DNA of 64,000 bases from Corynebacterium silvaticum (GTDB lineage: Bacteria > Actinomycetota > Actinomycetes > Mycobacteriales > Mycobacteriaceae): positions 62,001 through 126,000 of the forward strand of contig NZ_SDQO02000002.1 of assembly GCF_004382825.2 (NCBI RefSeq). The letters are read 5' to 3'. Of the stretch, positions 55,792-64,000 are shown in pieces (positions within the stretch are counted from its first letter, which is position 1; the number at the start of each line of letters is the position of its first letter). A model generated the notes under the pieces. It saw nothing but the letters and a program-made list of their open reading frames with translations. It made no database searches and was not told the DNA's origin. Made by a program: the position numbers and the translations under genes.

Positions 55792-56748
55792 TTATTTCTT
55801 CTTGCCCTTCTTAGGGTTATTCGGACGCTGTCCGGGCTTCGGAGCCGTTGCCCGCTTCGCGGCCTTCTTGGCTTCAATTTCTTCGGCCTCTTCTGCGTCA
55901 ATCTTGTTAAAAATCCAACGCTGCTGGAAGAAGGTCCAAATGTTGTTGGCCACCATGTAGAACAGCAGACCGAGGTGCCACAGGACACCGGTAAACAGAA
56001 TGGTCAATGGCATGAACCACAGCATCATCTTGTTCATCATGTCCATTTGCATCTGCATCTGGCCGCTAGTAGGCGCGGCTTGCAGGCCGGATTCACGCCG
56101 TGCTTTTTGGCGATTAACAGACAAACGTCCGTTCATATGCGTTGCTACCACGATGATCAGAATCAACGGAGCTGCCACAGCAATGATGTTGGCACGGGTG
56201 AAATCTACAGGTTGGAAAGCCTTGTACATGTCACCAGGCATCGAAATGTATGCGGAGAGCGGCACGCCAAAGATACGAGCGTCAAGGAAGGACTGAACGT
56301 CTTCGGGCGAGAAGATGTAGTTAGGGGTCTGTCGGTTGACCTCAACGGAAAGTCCCAGCTGGCTGTGTCCGGTACCGGTACGGTTGAAGGAGCGCAGCAC
56401 GTGGAACAGACCGATGAACACAGGCATCTGTACGAGGGCGGGAAGGCAACCAGCGATGGGATTGACTCCCACTTCTTTTTGCACTTTCCGTGTCTCTGCC
56501 ATCATCTTCTGCTGGTCTTTTCCGTATTTCTTACGGATTTCCTGCATCAGCGGCTGGAGTTCCTGCATCTTGCGAGCAGAACGCATCTGATTGAGCATTG
56601 GCTTCACAAGGAATGCACGAATCGTGAACGTCAGCAGCATAATAGCCAACACCCACGAGATGCCGGAGTCTGGGTCAAACACAAAGCTCACTACTTTGTG
56701 CCAGAACCACAGGATGGCCGAGATCGGCCAATAAATGAAGTTGAGCAC
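55792..56748 (-). CDS. yidC: Membrane protein insertase YidC
   Basis: 318 residues of the short, Gram-positive (Oxa1) type without the large periplasmic domain. The first membrane helix is near the N-terminus (YWPISAILWFWHKVVSFVF). The core has FTIRAFLVKPMLNQMRSARKMQEL, then GCLPALVQMPVFIGLFHVL and LFYMVANNIWTFFQQ. The tail is basic (RATAPKPGQRPNNPKKGKKK), as in ribosome-binding YidC. It inserts and folds membrane proteins with or without SecYEG. A Jag/R3H gene is usual between rsmG and yidC in mycobacteria but none is seen here. Confidence 0.94.
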   Translation of the reverse strand: MLNFIYWPISAILWFWHKVVSFVFDPDSGISWVLAIMLLTFTIRAFLVKPMLNQMRSARKMQELQPLMQEIRKKYGKDQQKMMAETRKVQKEVGVNPIAGCLPALVQMPVFIGLFHVLRSFNRTGTGHSQLGLSVEVNRQTPNYIFSPEDVQSFLDARIFGVPLSAYISMPGDMYKAFQPVDFTRANIIAVAAPLILIIVVATHMNGRLSVNRQKARRESGLQAAPTSGQMQMQMDMMNKMMLWFMPLTILFTGVLWHLGLLFYMVANNIWTFFQQRWIFNKIDAEEAEEIEAKKAAKRATAPKPGQRPNNPKKGKKK

Positions 56749-56849
56749 TGTGAGTCAGAACTCCTTGGTGGTCGAAGTTTTAAGATGTGGCGTTCCCTGC
56801 ATATCGAAGCTGATCATCGAGGATCCTCCAAAGAATCTCCGATGCATAA

Positions 56850-57137
56850 TCAACGCCGAGGCACGGGGTCGTAACCGCCTGGGTGCCAGGGGCCACATTT
56901 GGCTAACCGTGCGATCGTCAACGCCGTGCCTACAACAGCACCACGCCGAGACACAGCCTCAAGCGCATACGCACTACAGGTCGGATCGAAACGGCAGGTA
57001 GACCCCATCTTAAGGGGAGAAATATATTTTTGGTAGAAACGCACCGCATCATACAGCAGCCCACTGAGCATCCCAGCAGGTCGCACAGGCCAAGAATTAT
57101 TATTCTCATTGCCTAGTTGCTGGTGGGAATAACACAT
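56850..57137 (-). CDS. yidD: YidD membrane protein insertion efficiency factor
   Basis: 95 residues. [32 protein letters not shown] (~32-63) and [13 protein letters not shown] (~80-92) are the complete UPF0161 signature. It is a small membrane-associated protein with three conserved cysteines. It lies between rnpA and yidC, the standard place. The start ATG 57137 gives a ~25-residue head before the core; a later start (56850-57071 [13 protein letters not shown]) is possible. Confidence 0.93.
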   Translation of the reverse strand: MCYSHQQLGNENNNSWPVRPAGMLSGLLYDAVRFYQKYISPLKMGSTCRFDPTCSAYALEAVSRRGAVVGTALTIARLAKCGPWHPGGYDPVPRR

Positions 57138-57152
57138 GAGAGCCGCTCCTTA

Positions 57153-57509
57153 TCAACGTAAAAGCAGCTTTTCGACGCCCGAACGAACATCCGCTTCCAG
57201 TTCCTTAGACGTCGCCATTGCCGCCGGGGGTAATGCGCGAACAACAATATGCACGTCGTGAGGAATCTGGTCTTTCATGCCCATAAGAATATGCCGAAGT
57301 TTGCGAGAGACTGCATGACGGATCACCGCATTGCCTACGGCTTTAGACACCACGAGGCCAAAGCGTGGTCCGCCTACTGCCGCTATGTTGTCCGCAGCAG
57401 CATGGGTGCGTAAATGAATAACGACGGTGCTTCTTCCAGCACGCTTGCCTTTCCGAATAGTTCCACGGAACTCGTCGGAATTGCTGAGCTTGTGCCTAGA
57501 AGGAAGCAC
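57153..57509 (-). CDS. rnpA: Ribonuclease P protein component
   Basis: 118 residues from GTG 57509. LPSRHKLSNSDEFRGTIRKGKRAG at the start, RFGLVVSKAVGNAVIRHAVSRKLRHIL (~48-75, the RNR-type motif) and VHIVVRALPPAA near 85 identify RnpA. It binds the RNase P RNA to process tRNA 5' ends. It follows rpmH by 27 bases. Confidence 0.94.
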   Translation of the reverse strand: MLPSRHKLSNSDEFRGTIRKGKRAGRSTVVIHLRTHAAADNIAAVGGPRFGLVVSKAVGNAVIRHAVSRKLRHILMGMKDQIPHDVHIVVRALPPAAMATSKELEADVRSGVEKLLLR

Positions 57510-57535
57510 CGTCGTTTAATTCTTGTAAGAAGAGA

Positions 57536-57679
57536 CTAAGCAGTCAGCTTCTCACGGCCCTTACGACGACGTGCAGCCACGATTGCGCGCCCCGCACGGG
57601 TACGCATACGAATACGGAAGCCGTGCTTACGTGCGCGACGACGGTTGTTCGGCTGGAACGTCCGCTTGCCCTTAGCCAC
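57536..57679 (-). CDS. rpmH: Ribosomal protein L34
   Basis: 47 residues from GTG 57679 with GAGGAG upstream. It begins [20 protein letters not shown] and ends GREKLTA, the invariant L34 sequence. It is too short for common ORF listing but unmistakable. It is the first gene of rpmH-rnpA-yidD-yidC, divergent from dnaA across the origin. Confidence 0.96.
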   Translation of the reverse strand: MAKGKRTFQPNNRRRARKHGFRIRMRTRAGRAIVAARRRKGREKLTA

Positions 57680-58654
57680 GGTGAACACTCCTCAAGTTGT
57701 GTGTAGGCGGCCGCACAAAGATCCCCGACCCACAGTGGGCCAAGCACCCTCTTACTTCTCAGCATTACTGGGAAGCGCGGTCACCCTAAATTGGATGATT
57801 TTCAAGTGAGGTACGCGCACCACGCTAACCACAATCACGTTAGCGCCGAATTTCCGGAACCCTGTCGGCGTCACACATCTCTTTTGATGCGAGGCGTTCC
57901 GAAAGCTCTGTCGTTCATAGCGGCGTTCTCAACAAAGCACTTGCGATTGACGTATTAAAAACACGCCCGTTGCAGTGACAGACCTCAACAGACTACGTGA
58001 GTTTTCCTAGCTAGAACAAATCGACACGCCGTTCCCCCAACCCCACCCCTGTAATGACATTTTTGTAATTAACAGCTGCTCATCCACTATTTGGCCGGTC
58101 AGGGTCTCTCGACAGTTGCAATATAGCCATAAAAATGCGTCTGTTCGAGCTCCCCAGACCGAGAACATAAAACATCTAAAATTAATTTTTGGACAGCCTC
58201 ACGTCACACCGAGTAACAATATTTGTAAGGAAAAATCACACACTGTGAATAACCAAGCCTGTGGATAACTCTCAAATCTATGTCGAAACTTTTCCCATAG
58301 AATTGGGTTCATGCAGGTTAAAAGCGGTACTTTTCACGGTGGGCGTTGTCCACAAGGTTGTGAAATGACTGTGGATAACTTTTCACACACCCCAGTGCGG
58401 AAAGTTATCCACAGTTGTGGAAAACTCTGTGGAATACGCGGTCACAGCACCCAAAGCGTTGTGAACAACTCGGTGAAATCCCCGTGGACAGTGAAATAAC
58501 ATTTTTCACCGCCGGCTGGGGAAATCTCGTTGTTTGGACATTAATTTTTGGGGTTGATGAGCGCTGCTGATATGGCATTGACCCGCGAATGCACTGCCAT
58601 ATCAGCAAGAAAAATTAGTTGTTGTTCATTCGCACAAGGTAAAGGAAATACGAA
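57680..58654. other. oriC: oriC-adjacent intergenic region upstream of dnaA
   Basis: 975 bases between rpmH and dnaA with no supported gene. The right 400 bases are AT-rich and carry DnaA boxes. TGTGGATAA occurs at 58260 and 58370, and TTATCCACA at 58405-58413. Near-matches are TGTGAATAA (58244) and TTGTCCACA (58346). The divergent rpmH and dnaA promoters lie here. It is at least part of the replication origin. Confidence 0.85.
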
Positions 58655-60481
58655 GTGTCGGAGACTCCATCGACATGGAACGAACGGTGGCAGGAAGTTA
58701 CTAATGAGCTGCTGTCACAGTCTCAGGACCCAGAAAGTGGTATTTCCATTACTCGCCAGCAAAGTGCATACCTGCGGTTGGTTAAGCCAGTCGCATTTGT
58801 AGAGGGTATTGCAGTTTTAAGCGTTCCCCACGCCCGAGCGAAAAAAGAGATTGAGACTACGCTGGGCCCTGTTATCACTGAGGTATTGTCTCGTAGGTTA
58901 GGGCGACAGTACAGCCTTGCAGTGAGCGTTCATGCTTCAGAGGAAGAACCAGAAGACTCCTCACTTAGCCCAGATACCGCGCCTGCATACCAGGAGCGAT
59001 CTGCTGTTTCTGGTCATTATGGCGCAGGCTCTGTCAATGCGGCGTATCAGAATCAGCAAAGCGCGGCATACCGCCAGTCACAGGACGCACAGCATCCTGT
59101 GACTTTTGGTTCCCTCTCATACGGAAATGAAAAGTACCCAGAAAACACTCTTGAACAGTGCTTTTCCACTCCTCATTATGGGTTTAACGAGCAAAATTTT
59201 AACGAGGCTCAACACACCACGCCGGCGACTTCTCATACCGCACCACAGAGTGGATCTGCGTTATTGCATGATCCACTTCAAACGCGTGGAACTGAACCAT
59301 CGTTGAACCAGGACTATCAGGGGAATACTGGAGGATGGCGTACTGACCATATCCAGGAACCCACTCCTGCAGAACAGATTCCTTCCGGCACACCGCGTGC
59401 TCGTGAGCAGCCATCGTTTAACCCCGATCGTGCTTTAGCGCTTAACCCGCATTACACATTTGATTCTTATGTAGTCAGTGATTCCAATAAATTGCCGTGC
59501 TCAGCAGCAATCGCTGTGGCGGAAAAGCCTGCTCGTGCCTACAATCCGCTCTTTATTTGGGGAGACTCAGGCCTAGGTAAAACTCACCTCATGCATGCGG
59601 TAGGCAACTACGCCCAATATTTAAATCCGCGTCTTCGCATTAAGTATGTTTCTAGTGAGGAATTCACTAATGAATACATTAATTCGGTGCGAGATGACCG
59701 GCAGGAAGCGTTTAAGCGTAAGTATCGTGAACTAGATATTTTGATGGTTGATGATATTCAGTTCCTCCAGGGTAAAGAGGGTACTCAGGAAGAGTTCTTC
59801 CATACGTTTAATGCTTTGTACCAAGCTAATAAGCAGATTGTTTTGTCTTCAGATAGGCCTCCAAAACAGCTGACTACCTTGGAAGATCGACTACGTACCC
59901 GGTTCCAGGCTGGCCTTATTGCAGACATTTATCCGCCAGATTTAGAAACTCGTATTGCGATTTTGATGAAGAAGGCGACGTCGGAACGCATTGTTGCGGA
60001 TCGTGAAGCTATCGAGCTGATTGCGAGCCGTTTTAATACGTCGATCCGCGAGCTAGAAGGCGCTTTCATTCGTGTTTCTGCGTATGCGTCGCTGATGTCT
60101 CCAGATAAGGGCAAGCACCGTATTGATCTGCGGATAGCCGAAAAAGCTCTTGAAGATATGATGCCGGAGCAGGCCAATCAAGAAATTACGGCGACAACCA
60201 TTCTCGCGGCTACTGCTGAGTATTTTGAGATGGATGTCAATGAGCTCAAGGGCAGTGGTAAGACGCGTGCGGTGGCTCATGCACGTCAGCTAGCAATGTA
60301 TCTGTGCCGCGAGCTTACAGATCTGTCGCTTCCAAAGATCGGCGAACAATTCGGCGGTAAAGACCACACCACGGTGATGTACGCGGATCGAAAAATTCGT
60401 AAAGAGATCACAGAGAAGAAAGAAACTTACGACGAAATTCAGCTGCTCACGCAGCAGATCAAGAGTTCTTCTCGCGGATAA
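58655..60481 (+). CDS. dnaA: Chromosomal replication initiator DnaA
   Basis: 608 residues from GTG 58655 (AAAGGA upstream). Domain I is ~1-90. A long Gln/Ser/Pro-rich linker (~95-265) is typical of Actinobacteria. The AAA+ core has [18 protein letters not shown], Walker [14 protein letters not shown] (~307-319), Walker [12 protein letters not shown] and the arginine-finger region [10 protein letters not shown]. Domain IV ends with [39 protein letters not shown]. It binds DnaA boxes on both sides of the gene and opens oriC. Confidence 0.98.
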   Translation: MSETPSTWNERWQEVTNELLSQSQDPESGISITRQQSAYLRLVKPVAFVEGIAVLSVPHARAKKEIETTLGPVITEVLSRRLGRQYSLAVSVHASEEEPEDSSLSPDTAPAYQERSAVSGHYGAGSVNAAYQNQQSAAYRQSQDAQHPVTFGSLSYGNEKYPENTLEQCFSTPHYGFNEQNFNEAQHTTPATSHTAPQSGSALLHDPLQTRGTEPSLNQDYQGNTGGWRTDHIQEPTPAEQIPSGTPRAREQPSFNPDRALALNPHYTFDSYVVSDSNKLPCSAAIAVAEKPARAYNPLFIWGDSGLGKTHLMHAVGNYAQYLNPRLRIKYVSSEEFTNEYINSVRDDRQEAFKRKYRELDILMVDDIQFLQGKEGTQEEFFHTFNALYQANKQIVLSSDRPPKQLTTLEDRLRTRFQAGLIADIYPPDLETRIAILMKKATSERIVADREAIELIASRFNTSIRELEGAFIRVSAYASLMSPDKGKHRIDLRIAEKALEDMMPEQANQEITATTILAATAEYFEMDVNELKGSGKTRAVAHARQLAMYLCRELTDLSLPKIGEQFGGKDHTTVMYADRKIRKEITEKKETYDEIQLLTQQIKSSSRG

Positions 60482-60499
60482 GACCGTTATCGGCTTCTA

Positions 60500-60540
60500 A
60501 CAAAGGCTGCCTCCCGGTAATTCTGGGAGGCAGCCTTTGT
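60500..60540 (+). terminator. Terminator after dnaA
   Basis: A perfect 16-base stem (60500-60515 with 60525-60540) around GGTAATTCT follows 19 bases after the dnaA stop. The T tract is weak. Confidence 0.85.
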
Positions 60541-61063
60541 TGTGGGTTCTTCCAGGTCACAACAGTTTTAAAAGTAGTACACAGAGTTATACACAGCTGT
60601 GTAATTACAAACATGTAATTTGATGATACTCGACACATTTTGAGGTTTTCGACGCCGCCCAAGACCTGTGGATAACACTGCCTTTTATGTGTAAGAATTA
60701 ACCCTGAACTGGGGATAGAATGTGAACAACTCACCACCCCAAAAAGTTATCCACAGGACCGTCGAGTTATCCACCGACATTCCACAATCGCATTCACAGC
60801 CAAAAAATCCGCTACGACCGTAGCGTTCACCCCTCATTCCACAGAATGCACAGGACTTACTGTTACTACCAACGATTTACTCTTAATGAAACTAAGTAGA
60901 AAGAGGAGCTGGGGAATAACAACTTTTGAGGCTCGGCCTGCGGTCTCACCGGATTCTTGAAATTACAAAAATCTGGGGCTGCGGAGTTTTGCAGTCGCGT
61001 CAACCCGGGTACGGTTAGGTCTTGTAATTCCAAGATTCACTCAAGCGAGGAGCCCTCATACGC
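60541..61063. other. oriC: dnaA-dnaN intergenic region with DnaA boxes (likely oriC)
   Basis: About 520 bases without a gene. DnaA boxes are TGTGGATAA (60667) and TTATCCACA (60747), with near-matches TTATACACA (60587) and TTATCCACC (60767). AT-rich tracts around 60560-60625 could be the unwinding element. In mycobacteria this interval is the functional oriC; both flanks of dnaA have boxes here, so the exact start site is not decided. The dnaN promoter also lies here. Confidence 0.85.
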
Positions 61064-62251
61064 ATGGACGCACAAGCTGTCTCATTCCGGGTCGAGAAGG
61101 AAGACCTTTCAGGTGCAGTGAGCTGGGTTGCGCGTAACCTGCCAACAAAGCCCACCCAACCCGTACTGCGAGCCGTGGTCATCACAGTTGATGATGAAGG
61201 GCTAGAGTTTGCGGGTTTTGACTATGAGATCTCTACAAAAGTTCGTATTTCCGCAGATGTAAGCCAACCGGGACGTATCGCTGTTGCTGGAAAGCTCCTC
61301 TCAGACATCATCGGAACTCTGCCAGCAAAGCCGGTGGAAATTTTTGTAGAAGGTAGCCAGGCTCTCGTGGTCTGTGGATCTTCTCGCTTTGAGCTTCCGC
61401 TCATCCCGCTGGATGAATATCCGATTTTGCCTAAGCTACCTGCAGCAACAGGCGCCATCGACCCTAAACTTTTCGCAGATGCAGTGCTCCAGGTCGCAGC
61501 AGCAGCTGGCAAAGATGACACGCTGCCTATGCTCACCGGTATTCACATGGAGATCGACGGGGAAGACGTCACGCTCACGGCCACCGACCGATTCCGTTTG
61601 GCTTTACGACGCTTCCAGTGGACACCTGCTGTCGCCGATGCCAAAGCAGATCTTTTGATTCCCGCGAAGAACCTCTCGGATAACGCACGCAGCCTTGATC
61701 AAAACTCAACCGATCCGGTCGAAATCGCTGTCGGTGCTGGCGAGAGCATCGGTTCTGAAGGCCTCTTTGGCATTCACATCGACAGTCGCCAGACAACAAC
61801 GCGCATGCTTGATGCGGATTTCCCCAATGTGAACCCGCTGCTTCCTAAGATGCACAAGTCGATGGCGAGTGTCGAGATTTCTGCGTTAGCAGACGCAATC
61901 CGTCGTGTGGCTTTGGTCGCTGAAAGAAACGCACAGATCAGGCTCCAATTTTCCAAGAACGAAGTCATTTTGTCTGCCGGTGGATCGGATGCCGGCCACG
62001 CAGAAGAATCAGTTCCTTGCGCATACACCGGGGAAGACGATTTCCTCATCGCTTTTAACTCGGGCTACCTGCGCGATGGCCTAGGCGTGATCAAGACAAA
62101 CCGTGTGGTCTTTGGCTTTACTGAGCCGTCTCGTCCGGCGATCATGATCCCGGAACCAGAAGAGCTTCCCGAGGCTGATGCCGATGGCACGTTCCCCACA
62201 CCCGACACTGACTTCACGTACCTTTTGATGCCAGTTCGACTGCCAGGCTAA
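61064..62251 (+). CDS. dnaN: DNA polymerase III beta sliding clamp
   Basis: 395 residues with three clamp folds. Domain blocks seen are VLRAVVITVDDEGLEFAGFDYEIST, FELPLIPLDEYPILPKLP, LPMLTGIHMEIDGEDVTLTATDRFRLA (~153-180), and the C-terminal YLLMPVRLPG with the conserved M-P-x-R-L end that forms the partner-binding pocket. It holds the polymerase on DNA. ATG 61064 follows GCGAGGAG. recF follows after 67 bases. Confidence 0.97.
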   Translation: MDAQAVSFRVEKEDLSGAVSWVARNLPTKPTQPVLRAVVITVDDEGLEFAGFDYEISTKVRISADVSQPGRIAVAGKLLSDIIGTLPAKPVEIFVEGSQALVVCGSSRFELPLIPLDEYPILPKLPAATGAIDPKLFADAVLQVAAAAGKDDTLPMLTGIHMEIDGEDVTLTATDRFRLALRRFQWTPAVADAKADLLIPAKNLSDNARSLDQNSTDPVEIAVGAGESIGSEGLFGIHIDSRQTTTRMLDADFPNVNPLLPKMHKSMASVEISALADAIRRVALVAERNAQIRLQFSKNEVILSAGGSDAGHAEESVPCAYTGEDDFLIAFNSGYLRDGLGVIKTNRVVFGFTEPSRPAIMIPEPEELPEADADGTFPTPDTDFTYLLMPVRLPG

Positions 62252-62318
62252 AAGCGAAAACTGCTGGTGAGATGCATCTTTGTGTCTCACCAAAAGAAAG
62301 CAACTAGAGGTAATTACC

Positions 62319-63554
62319 GTGTACATTCGCGAGCTATCGCTCCGAGATTTTCGTTCGTGGGCAGACTGCCACGTAAATCTTGAACCGGGTGTCACGGTTT
62401 TTGTTGGGCGCAATGGTTTTGGGAAAACCAACATCGTTGAAGCCATCGGCTATATTGCGCATTTGGGATCCCATCGAGTCTCCCAGGATTCTCCGCTTGT
62501 TCGTCAGGGGAAAGACTCTGCGCGGGTATCCGTTACCGCTGTTAACCAGGGACGCGAGCTAACAGCTCATATGTTGATCCAACATAAGGGCGCCAACCAG
62601 GCTCAGATCAATCGGACCCGGCTGAAGTCTCCCAGAGAGCTTTTAGGTGTGGTTCGGACTGTCTTGTTTTCTCCGGAAGATCTGAGCATGGTTCGTGGCG
62701 AGCCGGGGGAACGCCGGCGCTATCTGGATCATATCGTCGCTACCCGAAAGCCCAGGCTGGCAGGGGTAAAAGCAGATTATGACAAGGTCTTAAAGCAAAG
62801 AAATTCGCTGTTGAAAACAGCTAGTGCATCGCTGCGCCGGGGATATGGTGCAGATGACGGGACTCTGAGCACGCTGGATGTCTGGGATACCCAGCTTGCT
62901 CGGCTCGGCAGCGAGCTTATTCATACTCGACTTAGCCTCGTTGCAGAGCTCGCCCCGCTTGTTCATTCCGCGTACGCCCGCATTGCTCCGGAATCGCGGC
63001 CCGCGCGAATTAACTATGAATCTACTGTTCCCGTGCCGGCCTCTGTCGTTGATACCGAGGCTGCGTCGACAAGCATTCCCGACATGGACGTACTGGAAGC
63101 CGCTATGCTTTCTCAGCTGGGAGTTCAGCGAAAAAAGGAGATTGATCGGGGACTATCCTTGGTGGGGCCGCATCGCGACGACCTAGCTGTTTTGTTGGGT
63201 GATTATCCCGCTAAAGGATATGCGAGCCATGGGGAAACCTGGTCGATGGCGTTAGCCCTGCGGCTAGCGGAATTTCGCCTGCTCAGCGCGGACGGGTCGG
63301 AGCCGATTTTGATCCTCGATGATGTGTTTGCGGAACTCGATTCCAAACGCAGACAAAAACTCGTGGGGATCACCGCAGAGGCCGAACAAGTGCTCATCAC
63401 GGCGGCTGTCGGCGACGATCTTCCAGATAACCTGGCAGAATCGGTGGTACACCGGCATATGGTGACCATGACGGATACCCCAGAGGGACGTATTTCTGAG
63501 CTGGACAAGGACAAAGACGCGGAAGGACCGAGCGATGAGCACTCAGCCTGCTGA
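62319..63554 (+). CDS. recF: DNA repair and replication protein RecF
   Basis: 411 residues from GTG 62319 ([14 protein letters not shown]), preceded by AGAGG. Walker A is [15 protein letters not shown] (~27-41), the signature region [12 protein letters not shown] (~280) and Walker [12 protein letters not shown] (~340). The long helical middle is reduced as in RecF. It loads RecA at gaps. The 3' end overlaps the next gene by 20 bases. Confidence 0.95.
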   Translation: MYIRELSLRDFRSWADCHVNLEPGVTVFVGRNGFGKTNIVEAIGYIAHLGSHRVSQDSPLVRQGKDSARVSVTAVNQGRELTAHMLIQHKGANQAQINRTRLKSPRELLGVVRTVLFSPEDLSMVRGEPGERRRYLDHIVATRKPRLAGVKADYDKVLKQRNSLLKTASASLRRGYGADDGTLSTLDVWDTQLARLGSELIHTRLSLVAELAPLVHSAYARIAPESRPARINYESTVPVPASVVDTEAASTSIPDMDVLEAAMLSQLGVQRKKEIDRGLSLVGPHRDDLAVLLGDYPAKGYASHGETWSMALALRLAEFRLLSADGSEPILILDDVFAELDSKRRQKLVGITAEAEQVLITAAVGDDLPDNLAESVVHRHMVTMTDTPEGRISELDKDKDAEGPSDEHSAC

Positions 63555-64000
63555 TGCTGGATCAGAAGATCCCGTAGCAGAGGCATTTGCAGCTATTCGC
63601 GCCGAGGCGCAACGCCGCACGGGGCGTATCCCTGACCTGTCTGCCCATAATCCACGCCCCGGATTAAAGCTTAACGACGCCCCCGCTACTCCTCGCCGGC
63701 CCAAAACCCCGGGAAAACCGACTGGTCCGGATGGCCGTAGACTACGGCGCTCTTATGATGTCGAGCCAGTAGGCTCTGTGCTGAGTAAAGAAATCCAACG
63801 CCGCGGATGGCGACACGGGATTGCTGGTGGTTGGGTGCATTCGCATTGGGATGAACTGGTGGGGGAAAAAATCGCGGCGCACACCAAAGTGGAAATACTC
63901 AAAGAGAAGTCCCTCTTTATATCGTGTAATTCCACTGCATGGGCTACAAATTTGCGTATGATGCAGCGTACGATCTTGCAGGCTATTGCGGAAAAAGTAG
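63535..64000 (+). CDS. DUF721 (DciA-like) protein, 3' end outside window
   Basis: ATG 63535 opens a frame that is still open at the window edge (155 residues visible). The N-terminal part is Pro/Arg-rich ([20 protein letters not shown]). The DUF721 domain begins near residue 85 ([19 protein letters not shown]), followed by [21 protein letters not shown] and [22 protein letters not shown]. It is the Rv0004 position, between recF and gyrB. DciA proteins help load or activate the replicative helicase, so a replication role is likely. It overlaps recF by 20 bases. Confidence 0.88.
   Translation, partial: MSTQPADAGSEDPVAEAFAAIRAEAQRRTGRIPDLSAHNPRPGLKLNDAPATPRRPKTPGKPTGPDGRRLRRSYDVEPVGSVLSKEIQRRGWRHGIAGGWVHSHWDELVGEKIAAHTKVEILKEKSLFISCNSTAWATNLRMMQRTILQAIAEKV

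Noticed and set aside
55975..56874. A 299-codon open frame antisense to yidC
   Set aside because: Composition-driven shadow rich in His and Arg; yidC on the other strand has clear motifs.
58311..58499. Small plus-strand frame in the dnaA upstream region
   Set aside because: It consists mainly of DnaA-box sequence and has no homology or ribosome-binding site.
1..64000. tRNA, rRNA, CRISPR arrays, insertion sequences, prophage
   Set aside because: No T-loop GGTTCGAATCC-type sequence, no regularly spaced repeats and no transposase or integrase motifs were seen in reading the window.

Overview
The window is a chromosomal segment of a Corynebacterium, most likely of the diphtheriae/ulcerans/pseudotuberculosis group. 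The evidence is the actinobacterial origin gene order (mutT4-like, DUF6049, murJ-pseudokinase, sigM, trxB, trxA, cwlM, GNAT-like, parB, parA, rsmG, yidC, yidD, rnpA, rpmH, oriC, dnaA, dnaN, recF, DUF721), parS sites of the TGTTTCACGTGAAACA type, a fused trpCF, brnFE-like exporter genes and a PucR/gabTD-type GABA cluster. The species cannot be fixed from this window alone. The many broken accessory genes would suit a host-adapted member such as C. pseudotuberculosis (inference).

Left part, 1-26.6 kb: accessory metabolism, much of it decayed. It opens with the end of a dipeptide-type ABC importer (fused permease-ATPase, then a second ATPase) and an N-acetylneuraminate lyase/DHDPS-family aldolase. 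Next come a GABA cluster (gabT, gabD, an aromatic-type permease, and a PucR regulator) and a polyamine cluster (amine oxidase, universal stress protein, APC permease, aldehyde dehydrogenase, TetR regulator). Together these spell putrescine to 4-aminobutanal to GABA to succinate semialdehyde to succinate. Both aldehyde dehydrogenases and the gabD-linked permease are frameshifted, and the PucR regulator has lost a proper start. A hexose-6-phosphate mutarotase-like gene, a DUF4862 gene (frameshift plus nonsense), probably a DUF4272 gene, and both carotenoid genes (crtB, crtI) are also broken. Intact between them are the TetR gene, DUF1846, a DUF1508 gene, a sulfatase-like gene and a DAACS symporter.

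Middle, 26.6-40.1 kb: an SdpI-like membrane protein, then the tryptophan operon trpE-G-D-CF and trpB-A. It carries two separate attenuator modules, one before trpE and one before trpB. Each has its own promoter, Trp-codon leader and competing hairpins. The first leader is frameshifted in its Trp-codon run. A Rieske lipoprotein, an SBF-type transporter, brnFE-like exporter genes, a YqgE protein and the CCA-adding enzyme follow. Five parS sites lie between 31.6 and 55.6 kb; another sits at 16.7 kb and a variant at 23.4 kb.

Right part, 40.6-64 kb: the conserved cell-envelope, redox and chromosome-segregation block, ending with the replication origin. Consensus DnaA boxes occur both upstream of dnaA and between dnaA and dnaN. 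No coding frameshift was seen in the core genes from 26.6 kb onward except in the trp leader, so the lesions are concentrated in dispensable catabolic genes. No tRNA, rRNA, CRISPR array or insertion sequence was recognised.
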